A DNA stretch of 64,000 nucleotides from Rhipidocladum racemiflorum (GCA_036346355.1 CM070581.1:51975849-52039848), one strand, 5' to 3'. Counted from the first letter of the stretch, positions 11,678 to 23,158 are shown. The notes: a model not told the origin generated them from the sequence alone. Translations and numbers: made by a program.

Positions 11678-12260
11678 TGTCGATGATCGGTTTCGCCGGC
11701 AATGAGATTTGTGATTCTAGGGGATTTGTGCGGGATCTGAGCTTGATGGTAACACAGGATGCGAGGGCAATCTGTTTTTAGACAGGTTCGGGCTCTCTCG
11801 GAGGAGATAATACCCTAGTCCTGTGTTCTTGGATATATTGTGAGCCTTTTTTTCTTGTTTCTCCCTCCTCCCCTTATATACTGGGGGAAGGATACATGAT
11901 AGATGGGCGCCACCGGGCCCTGAACATGGTGGCCTGGCCGACATGTGCTTTGTCCTCATTGGCCCTCGCGCTCTACGTCTTGGAGAGGTGGTTATCCTTT
12001 CCTCGACCCACGCCTGCCGCCCTGTCAGGTTCCAGCGTCCGCAGGCTCTGGCAGTGTCAGGCTGCATGCTTTGTTCTTGGCGGGTTGTTCGGGCGTGGCG
12101 CGAAGCTTCCTCGAAGGATCAGGAGTTGCCTTGGGGAACAAGTCGAAAGCCTCCTCCGGGCCCGTCGTGGTGCTTCCGGGCTTTGGGCTTTCTATTCCGC
12201 CCGTCAAGCCCGGTCGGGTGTAGGCCCCTCTTGCGGGACCCCTGTCTCTAACATCCCACA
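11678..12260 (-). repeat. 3' LTR of Tat-R
   Basis: 583 bp; on the - strand it begins TGTGGGATGT at 12260 and ends ATCGACA at 11678, directly beside target duplication CATGA. It contains CAGTATATAAGGGG on the - strand (about 11873-11886), a TATA box. Confidence 0.92.
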
Positions 12261-12274
12261 GCAGCCCCCAAGTG
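12261..12274 (-). other. Polypurine tract of Tat-R
   Basis: On the - strand CACTTGGGGGCTGC ends directly before the TGTGGGATGT start of the 3' LTR, identical to the tract in Tat-L. Confidence 0.7.
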
Positions 12275-12359
12275 CTTTAGGATCGGATTTCCGTCTCTTA
12301 TCCTGTCATAAGGATTATGCGGGAAAAAGATCGTAAAGAACTTGTAGCATGAAGCCACC

Positions 12360-12860
12360 GTGGTTGGTTAGCTCGTGGCCGAGTGGTACCCACGCCCGTT
12401 TACGGTGCGTGGCAACCGGCTTGTTGCTCGGTTGGCCCTCATGGGGCATACCGTAGTCTTTCGGCTCGTGGCCGAGTGGTACCCGCGCCGCTACGGTCTT
12501 GCGCAGAACCGGCTTGTCGCTCGGCTGGCCCTCACGGGGCGTACCGTAGTCTTTCGGCTCGTGGCCGAGTGGTACCCGCGCCCGCTTACGGTGCGCGGCA
12601 ACCGGCTTGTCGCTCGGCTGGCCCTCATGGGACGTACCGTAGTCTTTTTGGCTCGGGGCCGAGCGGTACCCGCACCCGTTTACGGTGCGTGGCAACCGGC
12701 TTGCCGCTCGGCTGGCCCTCATGGGACGTACCGTAGTCTCTTTGGCTCGGGGCCGAGCGGTACCCGCACCCGTTTGCGGTGTGCGGCGATTGGCTTGTGA
12801 GACCCAACCGACCCTCATGGGGCATACCTTGGTCATCCAGAGTAATGCCTGTGCCCGCTT
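12360..12860. repeat. Tandem repeat of about 92-95 bp in the 3' UTR of Tat-R
   Basis: About five units share GGCTCGTGGCCGAGTGGTAC, CCGTAGTCTTT and GGCTTGTCGCTCGGCTGGCC. They are the reverse complement of the array at 8690-9265. Open frames across this stretch on both strands arise because the unit length is close to a multiple of three and has few stops. Confidence 0.85.
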
Positions 12861-12869
12861 ACGGTGCAC

Positions 12870-13371
12870 TGCTTCAGACCCTCATGGGGCGCATTCTCAA
12901 GGCCGATTTAGTGAAAAATCCTCGCACGGCACCCAATCACGCTAAGAAGCAGTGACCAGCAATTGGCCCCAAATTATGGGGCATACCGCTTGGGGATGTT
13001 CGGAAAGTGCCCGGCCCCAAACTTCCGTGGCGGCCGGCGTTCAGGCCCATCATGGGGCGCACTTTATCCCAAACTTCGAACTAGACTTGACACCTGGTCG
13101 CGTTTTGCGCAACCCAATATCGCCCAACATGGGGCGTGGCCCTAGATCCGCCCGTAATCGAAGCGAGGCCGTTGCTTTCCCCGCCGCAAGGCGAAAATTA
13201 AGGCTTGCTCCTTATAAATGAGGGAAAACTTGCTAGGCGAAGGTACCTCTGCCCTTCCCCCACCACCGTTGAGAAACCTTCGAGCCTCTTTCAGCGGTTT
13301 GGGCGACTTAGGGTTTCTAATTTCGCGCCCAAACCCCCGACGGTTCCTCCCTCCAGGTCTCCTTCATAGAG
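12870..13371 (+). promoter_or_regulatory. Promoter and leader of antisense gene 1 (Tat-R)
   Basis: A TATA box, TATAAAT, lies at 13213-13219, about 153 bases before the ATG at 13372. Upstream are blocks shared with Tat-L, including repeated CATGGGGCG words. The TATA box and its distance to the ATG are kept in both copies (8333-8339 in Tat-L), which supports a real promoter. Confidence 0.55.
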
Positions 13372-15881
13372 ATGTCTTCCTCTTCGGGATCCTCGTCAGC
13401 GTCGGGAGGTAGCACCGACCCTGCGACTGCGGGGTGGGAGACCTCCATCACCACGACGTCCCGCTTGGAGGGACTGGTCGCCGCCAAGGCCCTTCCTCCG
13501 CCGAGTTGATCTCCGCCTCGCCCCACGCAGTGACCCTTACCCCACACCTCTGGAGAATGAGATTGTGGTGTTCGAGTCCTTCTTCTGGCGAGGATTTAGC
13601 ATTCCTGGGAGCGCCTTCTTCCGGGGGCTCCTCCACTTTTACGAAATCGAGTTGATCAATTTGAACCCCAACTCGATTCTTCACATTGCTATCTTCGTTC
13701 AGCTTTGCGAGGCGTATCTTGGGATACGTCCTCATTTGGACTTGTTCCGCTCCTTCTTCTTGCTCAAGCCTCATCCGAACCGGGCCGCTCCCAGCGTCGT
13801 TGGGGGTGCCGGGCTCCACCATGAGAGGGCTCGAAGAAGCAGTATTTTGTCGTTCCCCTCAAGACCTCCCTCAAAGGTTGGAGGCGGGAGTGGTTCTATT
13901 GCGCCAATGTTGACCCTTTCCTCGCCCCCTTCGTTGGCCGCGCTCCTAAAGCTTCCCGATGCTGGAGCGACGCCCCGGATGGAGGCGGTTTGGCCCAAAT
14001 CTCTGAGTTTCTGGCATTGATTGACGATCTGAAGAACCGAGGGCTGACGGGTCCCGGGATCACGATCAGCTTTGTGAAGCGCCGGGTGCAGCCCTTAAAG
14101 GAGAGAGTCCATTTGGGGTTCCAGTACAACGGGCCTCTGGACCCCACTCGGGAAACGGATGCGTCCTTGTCGATGGAGGCGCCGGCAAAGACGGTAGTTG
14201 ATCTCTTCGTGCCTGGCACAGTGATCACCAACAGGGGCTGCCCTCATAAATTTTCGACGGCAAGGCCTCCCCCTCCTGTGAGTGCACTATTCTCTCGAAG
14301 AGCTATTCCATGATTTCTTTGACTAATGTGTGATTCAAACAGGGTGCGATCGTTCCTTTTTTCAGGAACGCGCGTCCTTCCTCTCTGACGCTCCGGTCGT
14401 CGGCCTCTCTACCGAAAATGCTCAGCGGCGAGTGGCTGACACCTCGGTCGACGAGCTGCAGGGAATCGGCGGAGGAGGTCGCCGGTCTTTCGTCGGCCGA
14501 CTTCGACCTCCGATGCACCGGATCACGGCTACTGAGCCGCAGCCTTCATCCCGAGGCGGCCAGTGCAGCGTGACTTCCCTCCGAGTGGTCTTTGGGTCTC
14601 GGATGAGACACAGGATGAAATTCAAGAAATCCAAAAGGTATTCTTTTGGGCGATCCTTGTCTTTTGTTATCAGTCAGGCCGAGGTGTCTTCCCTTTTTGC
14701 CGATTCAGACTCGCTATGGACGTCCGGTGGAGGGTCTCTGAAAAGGAGCCCTAGGCGAGGCTAGGTCACCCTCGCCGCCGATCGCCGGCATCGCCACCGG
14801 GCGCCGGCGCCAACGGCCGAATCCATCCGGTGGTCCGTCCGCCGACGAGATCGACCGGCACCGTCTCCGGAGTGGAGGAAGTGCCTCGAGAGCCACCGCC
14901 GCCGCTCGGTCCTCTGCCGGCCCGAATCGGACCGTATGGTGGGAAGGGGTTCCGGAAAGGGATGGAAGAGGACGACGAGATGGAGAGAACGGCTCGGACG
15001 GAGCTTCTACGAGCTCACCGTCAGTGTGTAGCACGCCGTCTGCAGTGAGTTTCTTGTCTTCAATTTGTTGCTCAGCCGACTTCTCCTCGAGATTCTCGCC
15101 TGTTACCTAGGACATGGGGAGCTCGGAGCAAAGGTCGCGGTTTTTCGGAAGGTGCTCCCAAAGCTCAAGGAAGCGAAGCGATGCAGGACAAGCTCAGCGA
15201 GATCAGCGCGGACAGATGGAAAGAGGTCCACGGGCTTCAGGACAAGTGTATGATGATCCGGGAGGAGAAGGTGAACCTTGAGCATGTGCTCGAAGGTGAG
15301 ATCCTCCCCTGGATTCGGTTTGGACATCTTTTTGGACAATTTGGAAAGGATGAAGATGCTTTTGTGTTTCAGAGCGATTCGACCATTCTTTGGTGAGAGC
15401 CCGACCGAGGCTTCAGAGAGTTCGGCCTCGGCTCGAGTCGGTTTGGAGAGGATGCCGGAGCTGAAGGGTAAATTTCTTTGGCTTAGATTGAACGTACTTG
15501 GCGTCGGGTGTGTTTTTGATGGCGCTTTGACTTTGTTGCGAATGCAAGGAGAAGATGGCCGTTGTCGAACAGGCCAGAGGCCGAAGCTGCCGTCGCTGCG
15601 AGCCGATTCTGCACCTTCTGCGTATTGAAGGAGTTGAGCCGGGCCAGGAGGACGACGCTGTTCCGCTTCTCTCTGGAGGAGCCGGCAGGATCAGAGCTTA
15701 CGCCAAGGAATCCGCGAGAATGAGTGCGAACCAGGCATTGGCGGTGGTCAAGTCTCATTATCCGAGAGTTGACCTCGAAGCTGTGAAAGAAGGTTTTGCC
15801 TGTGATGAAGGCAAGGCCAATGCGCTCCTTGAAGAGGTCTCCGCTGCATCGCAAGCCTTGTTAGAGAATCTAGAATTCTGA
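13372..15881 (+). pseudogene. Antisense gene 1 of Tat-R: Transposase_28-like protein with coiled-coil tail, intron-containing
   Basis: Opens MSSSSGSSSASGGSTDPATA at 13372; a single-base shift near 13500 breaks the frame. The conserved domain is clear from about 13556: VVFESFFWRGFSIPG, LNPNSILHIAIFVQLCEAYL, GIRPHLDLFRSFFLLKPHPN (PF04195-type). Next comes LIDDLKNRGLTGPGITISFV (from 14018) up to VITNRGCPHKFS. Intron 1 appears to run from GTGAGT at 14277 to CAG at 14341. A second donor follows CCAAAAG at about 14637, and a third may sit near 15048. The tail is charged and helical and ends SQALLENLEF at 15878. It occupies the strand opposite to pol, so its mRNA could pair with the element's own RNA. 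Its function is unknown. Confidence 0.72.
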
Positions 15882-16468
15882 CTTCGATGTGAACCTTGAT
15901 GCCGAGTGTTCACCCTCCTTGTTTGAAATATTGTGTCTTCTCACTTGAATATAATTTATCTGTGTTGTCCTCTGATAAATGAGTTCCAGGCCTCTTTCAT
16001 TCCTTCTCCTTTGTCTGAGTTGCTAGAATATAGGCCTACCACCTTTTGGATCCCGTTGCGCCTTTCCGGGTGGGTTTCAGCCGACTGGTTTGGGTCCTAG
16101 GCGCCAGGGTCTTGGCCCATGGCTTTCTTGCCCCAGACACGCTTTTCCGAGAGGCTGTCATGCAGCTCTCGAGCGTCGGGACTTACGTTGTGGCCACCTG
16201 GCTGAGTGGTTTAGCCCCTCAGGCTTGCGTCGTTCCCTAGCTCTCCAGCCCCCGGGCTTTTCGCTTAATTTGAGCGAATTAAGCGGGAAGGCCGAAAGAG
16301 CTTGAACTGCTCATGACACGTGTCTGGAGAAATGTTCCTTAATTTTGTTCAACGTGCTGATCTTCTTCGGTATTCGCGCTGTCGCTTTGTTTTTTGTGCT
16401 TCATTGATTGCGAGGTGGCGCATTTGATTGCCTTTGGAGGCGCTTCAATTTCCAGGGCTGGGGTGGCT
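15882..16468 (+). other. Spacer between antisense genes 1 and 2 (Tat-R)
   Basis: The first part looks like a 3' UTR (AT-rich, AATATAATTTATC near 15951). The part from 16040 is the single-copy version of the unit duplicated in Tat-L at 5150-5450. The end (16320-16460) is the upstream region of antisense gene 2. No gene is visible. Confidence 0.45.
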
Positions 16469-16476
16469 TATAAATA
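16469..16476 (+). promoter_or_regulatory. TATA box of antisense gene 2 (Tat-R)
   Basis: TATAAATA, 89 bases before the candidate ATG at 16565. A CTT-repeat leader (16516-16541) follows, a common feature of plant 5' UTRs. The box is kept in Tat-L. Confidence 0.6.
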
Positions 16477-16564
16477 GGGCGTTACCGCAAGTAAAGCGAC
16501 CGCCCCCTTGTCAAACTTCTTCTTCTTCTTCTTCTTCTTCGAGATTTCTACAGTACCGCTTCCA

Positions 16565-16841
16565 ATGTCGGATAGCGATTCCGAGAACGCGAGCTCCTGG
16601 TCGACCTCGACTTCGCCACGATGGAGTTGGCGGAGGAGAGGGCAGCAGCGAAAGACGCAGCCGCCGTCGCCGCTCTCATCGAGGCTGTGCCGGCGCTTGC
16701 GGAGGTGGAGGACGTGCTGAAGGAGGTTCTTGGCGGAGCTGTCGTGGACGCCGCCGCCGTGAGGCCCTTCTTCGTCTCGTGCCTTCACTTTGGGTGGTTG
16801 CGGACTTGATCCGCGGGCTCGGGCGATCGCGTCGCGATTAG
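16565..16841 (+). pseudogene. Antisense gene 2 of Tat-R: small acidic protein, frameshifted
   Basis: The ATG opens MSDSDSENASSWSTSTSP, but the part that matches the Tat-L protein is in another frame (MELAEERAAAKDAAAVAALI from 16621, continuing EAVPALAEVEDVLKEVLGGA). At least one indel near 16600 separates them. The Tat-L copy (4481-4822) reads through the same region in one frame. I recognise no domain; the peptide is acidic and Ala/Glu-rich, with likely helices. Confidence 0.45.
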
Positions 16842-17405
16842 CCGCTTGCGTCCCATTCCGCGGCACTAGCAGCATCAGCACCACCAAGAAGCACCACTGC
16901 CAGGTTGGGGCGGAGCCGTCTTCCCCCTTTTTTAGCGAGAAAAAGAAAAAGAAAGTCAAGAATGTAAATTACTAATACTATGAATAAAATGTGGAATCTT
17001 GCCCAATCTATGCCGTCATGTTTATTCCGAGTTTAGGGTTCCGCTGATCAACTATTCTAGTCGGTTGCTTTGCGATTACCCGACAGCAAGAGCGCCATTT
17101 GGGGCACGAGCTTGACTGGCTAGAAACTCTCGATCGTGAAAATCTCGCTAGATTAGATGCGCCAGGAATTGTAATCCCCGAGTGGTTAGTGCTATCTACC
17201 CATTCCGTTATGCGCGTTGGTATAAACCGCCGAGTTTTGTGCTCATCGCGGTTTTTATTTCCGTCGCGTTTTGTACCGGCCCAGCGTCGGGATTAGGCGT
17301 TACACCAACCGGGTAATAACCACTCGGGACTACCATTACACAAGAGGGCTTCAAGATAAAAGGGGATCACCATTTTATTCAGTATGTGAGAGTCGGGTAC
17401 ATAAC
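16842..17405. other. Spacer between antisense gene 2 and pol end (Tat-R)
   Basis: Non-coding; mirrors 3904-4480. Contains AAAAAGAAAAAGAAAG (about 16939) and blocks rich in CGGTT and CACTCGGG. The 3' ends of pol and antisense gene 2 transcripts should fall here. Confidence 0.45.
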
Positions 17406-18881
17406 TTATGCGTAGAAGCGACGGAGCTGTTCGGCGTTCCAAGTATTCGCCAAAATCTCGCCGTCTTCACGTCTAAGTCGATAAGCACCCGGCCGGACCG
17501 TCTTCTCCACAATGTACGGACCTTCCCAAATTGGAGAGAGCTTGTGCTCGCTTTTCTGATTCCTTCTTAGGACCAGATCTCCTTCTGAAAAGGTTCTACT
17601 TCTGACATTGCGGGAGTAGTAGCGCCGAAGTCCCTGGAGGTACTTAGCCGACTGGATGGCTGCAACGTTCCGAGCCTCCTCGAGTTGATCAAGCTCCACC
17701 ATTCGGCTTCCCTCGGACTCGGCTTCGTCGTAGTTCCGAACCCTCGTGGATTCGAACCCTAGTTCGGTCGGCAGAACCGCTTCTGCGCCATAGACCAGGA
17801 AAAAGGGGGTTTGGCCAGTTGCTCGGCTGGGAGTGGTTCTGAGTCCCCAGAGTACCGACGGTAACTCCTTCACCCATCGGGCAGCGTATGGTTTGAGTCG
17901 GTCGAAGATCCTGGCCTTGAGGCCTTGAAGGACCAGACCGTTAGCTCGCTCAACCTGCCCATTGCTTCGTGGGTGAGCCACCGAGGCGAAGTAGATCTTG
18001 ATCCCGACGCCTTCGCACCATTCTTGGAATTCTTCACTCCTGAATTGGGTGCCGTTGTCTGTGATGATCCGGTTGGGCACTCCAAATATGACCACGATAT
18101 CCTGGAAGAACTCCTTGGCCTTAACTACAGTGATAGTGGCAACTGGTTTGGCTTCGATCCACTTGGTGAACTTGTCAATGGCCACGAAGAGGTAGGCGAA
18201 ACCACCTTGAGCCTTCTTGAGCGGGCCCACTAAATCGAGCCCCCAGACTGCGAAGGGCCAAGAAATGGGGATAGTTTGCAACTCCTGCGCTGGCAAGTGC
18301 GTCTGTCTTGCATAGAACTGGCAGCCCTCGCAGGTTCGAACGATCTCCTTGGCATCCGTTATCGCCGTTGGCCAGAAGAAGCCCTGTCGGTAGGCTTTCC
18401 CAACCAAGGCGCTTGATGCCGCATGATGGCCACACATCCCCGAATGGATTTCTTGGAGCAGCTCTCTTCCCACTTGTCCCGAAACACACCGCCTGAGGAC
18501 ACCTGAGGCACTCTTCCGGAAGAGCTCGTCGCCCACCACCACGTAGGACTTGGCTTGCTCGGAGACGCTCTGCCACAGGTGGTGTCCTTCCGGGAGTTTG
18601 TCCTTCAGGAGATAATCAAGGTACGGGGTAGTCCAGTCGGGATCGATGAGCAGGACCCCGGTCCCAGGTTCCCTACTCGGCTCTTGTCGTTTTGTAACGG
18701 TTGGCTCATGAAGATCCTGTGCGAAGATACCACTCGGGATATCTGCCCGAGTGGCTCCCATTTTAGCCAACTCGTCAGCTGCCTCATTATTGCGGCGGAG
18801 GACATGAACCAGCTCCAGACCGTCGAACTTGCCTTCCAATTCTCGGACTTGCTGGCAGTATGCCGTCATGGTCTGATCCAC
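17406..18881 (-). CDS. Integrase with end of second RNase H (Tat-R pol), intact frame
   Basis: An uninterrupted 491-codon frame. Residues 1-45 are the end of the archaeal-type RNase H. The integrase zinc finger uses H146, H152/153, C184 and C187 (HSGMCGHH ... CEGC). The core has D216 (WGLDLVGPL), D275 (ITDNGTQF) and E311 (NGQVERAN); 35 residues separate the last two, giving the D,D-35-E spacing of retroviral-type integrases. A GPYIVEKTVRPGAYRLR segment (about 454-470) is the C-terminal GPY/F-like module. There is no chromodomain, as expected for Tat. The protein would be part of a longer polyprotein; the first Met shown is not a natural start. It would insert the element's cDNA into chromosomes. 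Confidence 0.92.
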   Translation of the reverse strand: MDQTMTAYCQQVRELEGKFDGLELVHVLRRNNEAADELAKMGATRADIPSGIFAQDLHEPTVTKRQEPSREPGTGVLLIDPDWTTPYLDYLLKDKLPEGHHLWQSVSEQAKSYVVVGDELFRKSASGVLRRCVSGQVGRELLQEIHSGMCGHHAASSALVGKAYRQGFFWPTAITDAKEIVRTCEGCQFYARQTHLPAQELQTIPISWPFAVWGLDLVGPLKKAQGGFAYLFVAIDKFTKWIEAKPVATITVVKAKEFFQDIVVIFGVPNRIITDNGTQFRSEEFQEWCEGVGIKIYFASVAHPRSNGQVERANGLVLQGLKARIFDRLKPYAARWVKELPSVLWGLRTTPSRATGQTPFFLVYGAEAVLPTELGFESTRVRNYDEAESEGSRMVELDQLEEARNVAAIQSAKYLQGLRRYYSRNVRSRTFSEGDLVLRRNQKSEHKLSPIWEGPYIVEKTVRPGAYRLRREDGEILANTWNAEQLRRFYA

Positions 18882-21160
18882 GCACGACCAGTCCTTCTGT
18901 ACTTAGTTCACCACCAGCTGAGTCGCCGAACCGCCAACCGTCGGATTCCGAGTGATATGGCGATCTGAGCCCATGGATGAGAGCCTCGTACTCATGCGGC
19001 ATTGTTCGAGGCCGGAAGTGAATCCAAGGACATACTTCAACCTGTTGCCTTTAGGCGAGACAAGGAGAATTCCCGCCCGGCTCCTCCAAGCATGAGAGAT
19101 CCATCAAGTGCATGATCCAATATTCTGCTCTTCTTCCGTAAGGGAGCCTGGATTCGATCCACTCGGCCGTAGAAGTCGGCCAAAGCCTCGACTTGACGGC
19201 GGTAGCGGCTTGAACGAGACGTCGAAAGCTCCAAGCTCACGCCCACTTTGAAATTCTTCCAGAGCTTCCGACACGGAGGACCTCTCCCATCGGGAAAGAA
19301 GTCACTACCGAAATCGAATGTCCTTGGAAATAATGCTTCAGCTTCCGTGACGAGATCGTAATGGCGTCAAAGCAGCCTTCGGATTTGAGGATATCGCGTC
19401 TTGATTCGCCAAAGACTTCTACCGACAAAATAAACCGGGCGTTGCACGCCGTAGCGGTGTCCAGATTCTTCCCGCCTCCACAACTATCACTGGCCGACTA
19501 CATGAGTTGTCGCCGCTATGTAGAGCAGAGAGGTTCACCTTGCACCGGCGAGACTAGGATTGGAGGGTGGAGAGGAACACCTTGAGCTCTTCAAAGGCTT
19601 GCTGTGCCTGGCCCATTCAAAGCGGTCCTGCTTCTTGAGGAGCTTGAAGAAAGGCATTCCCGAACTCCCAACCGTGAGATAAACCTCGCCAAGCGATACC
19701 ATGCACCCAAAGTGAGCTTTTGGACCTCTTTTTGGGTGGTAGGCGGGGCCATCCTCATGATGGCCCGATTTTCTCCGGTTCGGCTCGATCCCGCGATGAG
19801 AGACAATGAACCCGAGTAGCTTCTGAGGAAACTCCGAAACACACTTCTCGGGGTTTAGCCTCATCACGAACGCCCTCGGACTTGTGAACGTCTCGGCGGT
19901 CGGAGGTGAGGCTGTCTTACGCTTCGGTTTGACCACTATATCATCCACATAAGCTTCCACATTGCGTCCAAGCCGATGGTGAAAACACCACAGATCGCCG
20001 ATAAGTCGCGCCAGCGTTCTTCAAATTTCAAACGGCATGGTGATGTAGCAATATGCTCCGAACGGGGTGATAAACGAGGTCTTCTCGCAATCCTCCTCTC
20101 GGCCGATTTGATGATAGCCTGAGTAGGCGCCCGTAAAACTAAGTAGTTGGGATCCGGCAAAGGAGTCTACCACCGATCAATACGAGGGAGACCAAAGGGA
20201 TCTTTCTGACAAGCCTTGTTGAGGTCGGTGTAATCAACACACATGCGCCAGCCTTTATTCTTCTTCTCGACAAGTACAGAGTTTGCCAACCACCGATGAT
20301 ACACTTCTTTGATGAAGTTTCCTACGGCTAGCAGCTTTGTAATCTCCTCCTCGATGGCCTGTTGGCGGTCTTGGGCGAATCGCCAGCCTTTGCTTGACTG
20401 GCCTGGCCGATTGGTCTACATTTAATGCGTGCTCGATCACCTCCGGGAACTCCGGCATGTCCGACGGCTTCCGTGCGAAGATGTCTTTATTCGCTCAGGA
20501 AAGTGACGAGCATGTCCTCCTATTTGTCCTCGAGCCTGTCCCGATCAAGGCGGTTCGCGACGGATCGGACGGGTCGAGGAGGATTCTTTGGTGCCTTCTT
20601 CGGCCAATCCAGGAACCGGCGCTTTGCTGGAGTGGGGACGCCGCCTTTTGGCTTCGAATCCGCTTCGCCGGATCCTCCCGGCCTGGCCAAGGCCTCGAGG
20701 GACTTCGGCCATCTCGCAGCTTTCCTCGCCACAGAAAAAGATCGCTTCATGTCACCGCTACAGAGCGATGATACCACTCGCCCTGGCATCTTCAATGTCA
20801 AGTACGCGTAGTGGGTATCGCCATGAACTTGGCCAGCCGGGTCTCCCAAGATGGCATGATATGTCGTTGCAAAATTTGCCACCTCGGCCAAGGTTCTCTC
20901 GTCCTGCACTTCTCCCTTGCGCCGAAGTGACCGGCAGAGTGATTTGTCCGAGTGGTGTCGCCGAAGTTCCGTGTATGACACCGTGGAAAGGCGACGATCC
21001 GCGCTTTAGCTCCGACCGTGGAATCCCCATATCATCAAGGGTTTTGACAAAGAGGACATTGAGCCCGCCTCGCCGGCCGATCAATAACCTCTTGAGCTTG
21101 ATGTCGCTGGACGACGCGCCAAGACGAGAGGATACCCGCCGGAACGGACGCGTGATCCGG
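18882..21160 (-). pseudogene. Protease, reverse transcriptase and RNase H of Tat-R pol (frameshifted)
   Basis: Pieces in all three - strand frames match Tat-L pol: VEAYVDDIVVKPKRKT (about 19960), IEPNRRKSGHH, FFKLLKKQDRFEW (about 19660), SSRKLKHYFQGHSISVVTSF (about 19330) and DHALDGSLMLGGAGREF (about 19130). Protease pieces such as GLNVLFVKTLDDMGIPRSEL lie near 21060-21000. Many single-base losses break the frame, notably around 19000-20200, unlike the intact integrase. The loss looks like scattered decay and not one event. Confidence 0.85.
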
Positions 21161-23110
21161 TGATCCGAGCGGTCGAGTTATCGCGACCTCGGACCAGCGC
21201 ATATATTGGGGCGTTCCGGCCGCACCGCATAGATGTCCCGGCGGTGAGCTTTGCTTTCGCTTGGACTCATATGCACCGAGCCCCGAATATGTAGTTGAGC
21301 TCGAGATCGGCTTTCCCCGATAGTCCTCCCTACCTGGGAGGTGGCTTGTTGGCGGCGTGCCACTCTCGGACCTTGTCCACTGCTTCTTGCTCTCGCGGCG
21401 AACCTCTTTAGGGTGAAGCAGTCCTTGGCGGCATGCCTCCTTCTGATGGAAAGGGCAAAGTGAGTTCATAACCTTATCATATCCATCCTCTTTGAGGGCG
21501 CGAGGGTGAGTTGGTGCAGCGATCGCCACCACTTCTTCACCCTTGGCGCTTCTTTTCTTTCCACCTGGGGTTCACTGATCCTTCATCCTTCGTCACGCCG
21601 TTCGCAGAGCCTCGGGCCGACGCCAGAACGGCCGGGCTAGGGGCGAACAGCTCCTGACCGACGTGGGTGGCTTAGGACATCTTCTTGATGAGGTCGGGTC
21701 GCCGACTCTTCTCGAAGGCAGCTATCACAATCGCATCTCGTGACATCCCGAACGGTGCTTTTCCTGTGCATGAAGCGCTTGACAAACTCCTGAGGGGTTC
21801 GCTCCTCCTTTGGTGTAGCTGGTATAGGTCCCAAGGGGTGCACTGGCGCTCGTAAGTGCCTTGGAAATTTGAAATGAACTGCTCAAGACAGATCTCCCCA
21901 GAATCTATAGAGTTCATTGAAGTCCGGTGAGCCATGCTTGGACCAGGGGCGAGAGGGTAACCTGGTAAGTAGTTTGCCATTGCTTTCGATCCTCTGGCGC
22001 CCCGACCGCTGCAGCATATACTTGTAGCCAAGCCTCCGGTCCCTCTCACCGTCGAACCTAGTGATGCCTTTAGGATTAAATCCGTCAGGCCAAACCACTT
22101 TCGGCGTAGGTGAGGGGTAAACGCGAACCCTTCAATGACCTCGCGACGCCCTGGTGGTGATCGACGCGAGGGGATCGCGCTTGGCATTTCTCGCGATCTC
22201 GCGAAGGATGTCGTAGCGTTCATATTCGCCGGCTTGACGGTGTTGTTCCTCCCTTTCTACGGCCGGCGCTGGCGCCGAGGTCCGAACGGAGGTCGCGTTG
22301 ATGCTGTGTCTCAAGTCGCCTCGCGGGTAGAACGTGATGTGTCTGGCGGGCTTCCCGACTGACCGCCATCGCCGTCTGGGTCCTCACCGACCACGTGATG
22401 TGCCTCCTTCGCCGGCCGGCTCGGTTTGGGCTCGCTGGATAGCCGCTGCCGCCACCATGGCCTTTACTTGGGCCATGATCGGGCAATCGGGTCACCCGCC
22501 TCAAAGATAGGGTCGTGGTATCCAGGAGTGTCTTGGAGGCGACGATATTCGCGTGGGTACGAAACAGCCTGGTCCCCATCTTGGCTTGCGAATGTCTTCA
22601 TTGACAGCCCGCGCTGTCCCGAGAGTACGCACCAAGGCCAAGTTCACTTGCTCGCCACCTTCCAAGTCGGGCCGGCCGAGGTGTCGAGGGCGCCAGCGAA
22701 TCCGCCCACGAGCCCTCGACACGCAGACTCTACGGAAATTCCAAAGCAGCTCTCTAGGCTTTCTTCCGACTCTACTGGCCGAGCCTGGGTGAGCCTGGAG
22801 AAGATAAATCCAGCGCCTGGGGTGCCGAGTGGCTTGGCGGCGAACCCCACCATTCGCACCTCGGCGCCGAGTCCGACTCCCAGCCGGAATGGGCCTTCGG
22901 TTCCCCACTCGGCATTTTAGAGCACGAGACAGGGGACCCTCCGATCGGGCGCGGAAGTCGTGGCGATGAGCTCGCCGGAAACCTCGCCACTGCAAAGCAC
23001 GGTTTCCTTAGAGAGGGAAAGGCTTCCGAGGTCGTTGAGATGAAGGTCAAGCTTCAAACGGAAGATCCTGACCCGCAAGAAGACCGTGGAGGCTCAGCTG
23101 CCGTAGCCAT
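21161..23110 (-). pseudogene. Gag of Tat-R (frameshifted)
   Basis: The likely start is the ATG at 23110-23108 (MATAAEPPRSS), 49 bases after the 5' LTR. The central retrotransposon gag domain is recognisable near 21940-21780: EQFISNFQGTYERQCTPWDL and YQLHQRRSEPLRSL, followed by the RFMHRKST box in another frame. N-terminal parts near 22500-22995 are Arg/Pro-rich and disordered. Several frameshifts; non-functional. Gag would form the virus-like particle in the cytoplasm. Confidence 0.75.
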
Positions 23111-23137
23111 CAAGCTTGGACGAAGATCTTGACACAA

Positions 23138-23157
23138 GCCCCTACCTGGCGCGCCAA
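23138..23157 (-). other. Primer binding site of Tat-R
   Basis: On the - strand, TTGGCGCGCCAGGTAGGGG starts one base after the 5' LTR. The same TGGCGCGCCAGGTAGGGG occurs at the equivalent place in the third Gypsy element (61836-61853). It should pair with a host tRNA 3' end; I did not identify which. Confidence 0.75.
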
Positions 23158-23158
23158 C

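Noticed and set aside
12375..12869. Open frames of 117-184 codons
   Set aside because: Same tandem repeat as in Tat-L, read on the other strand.
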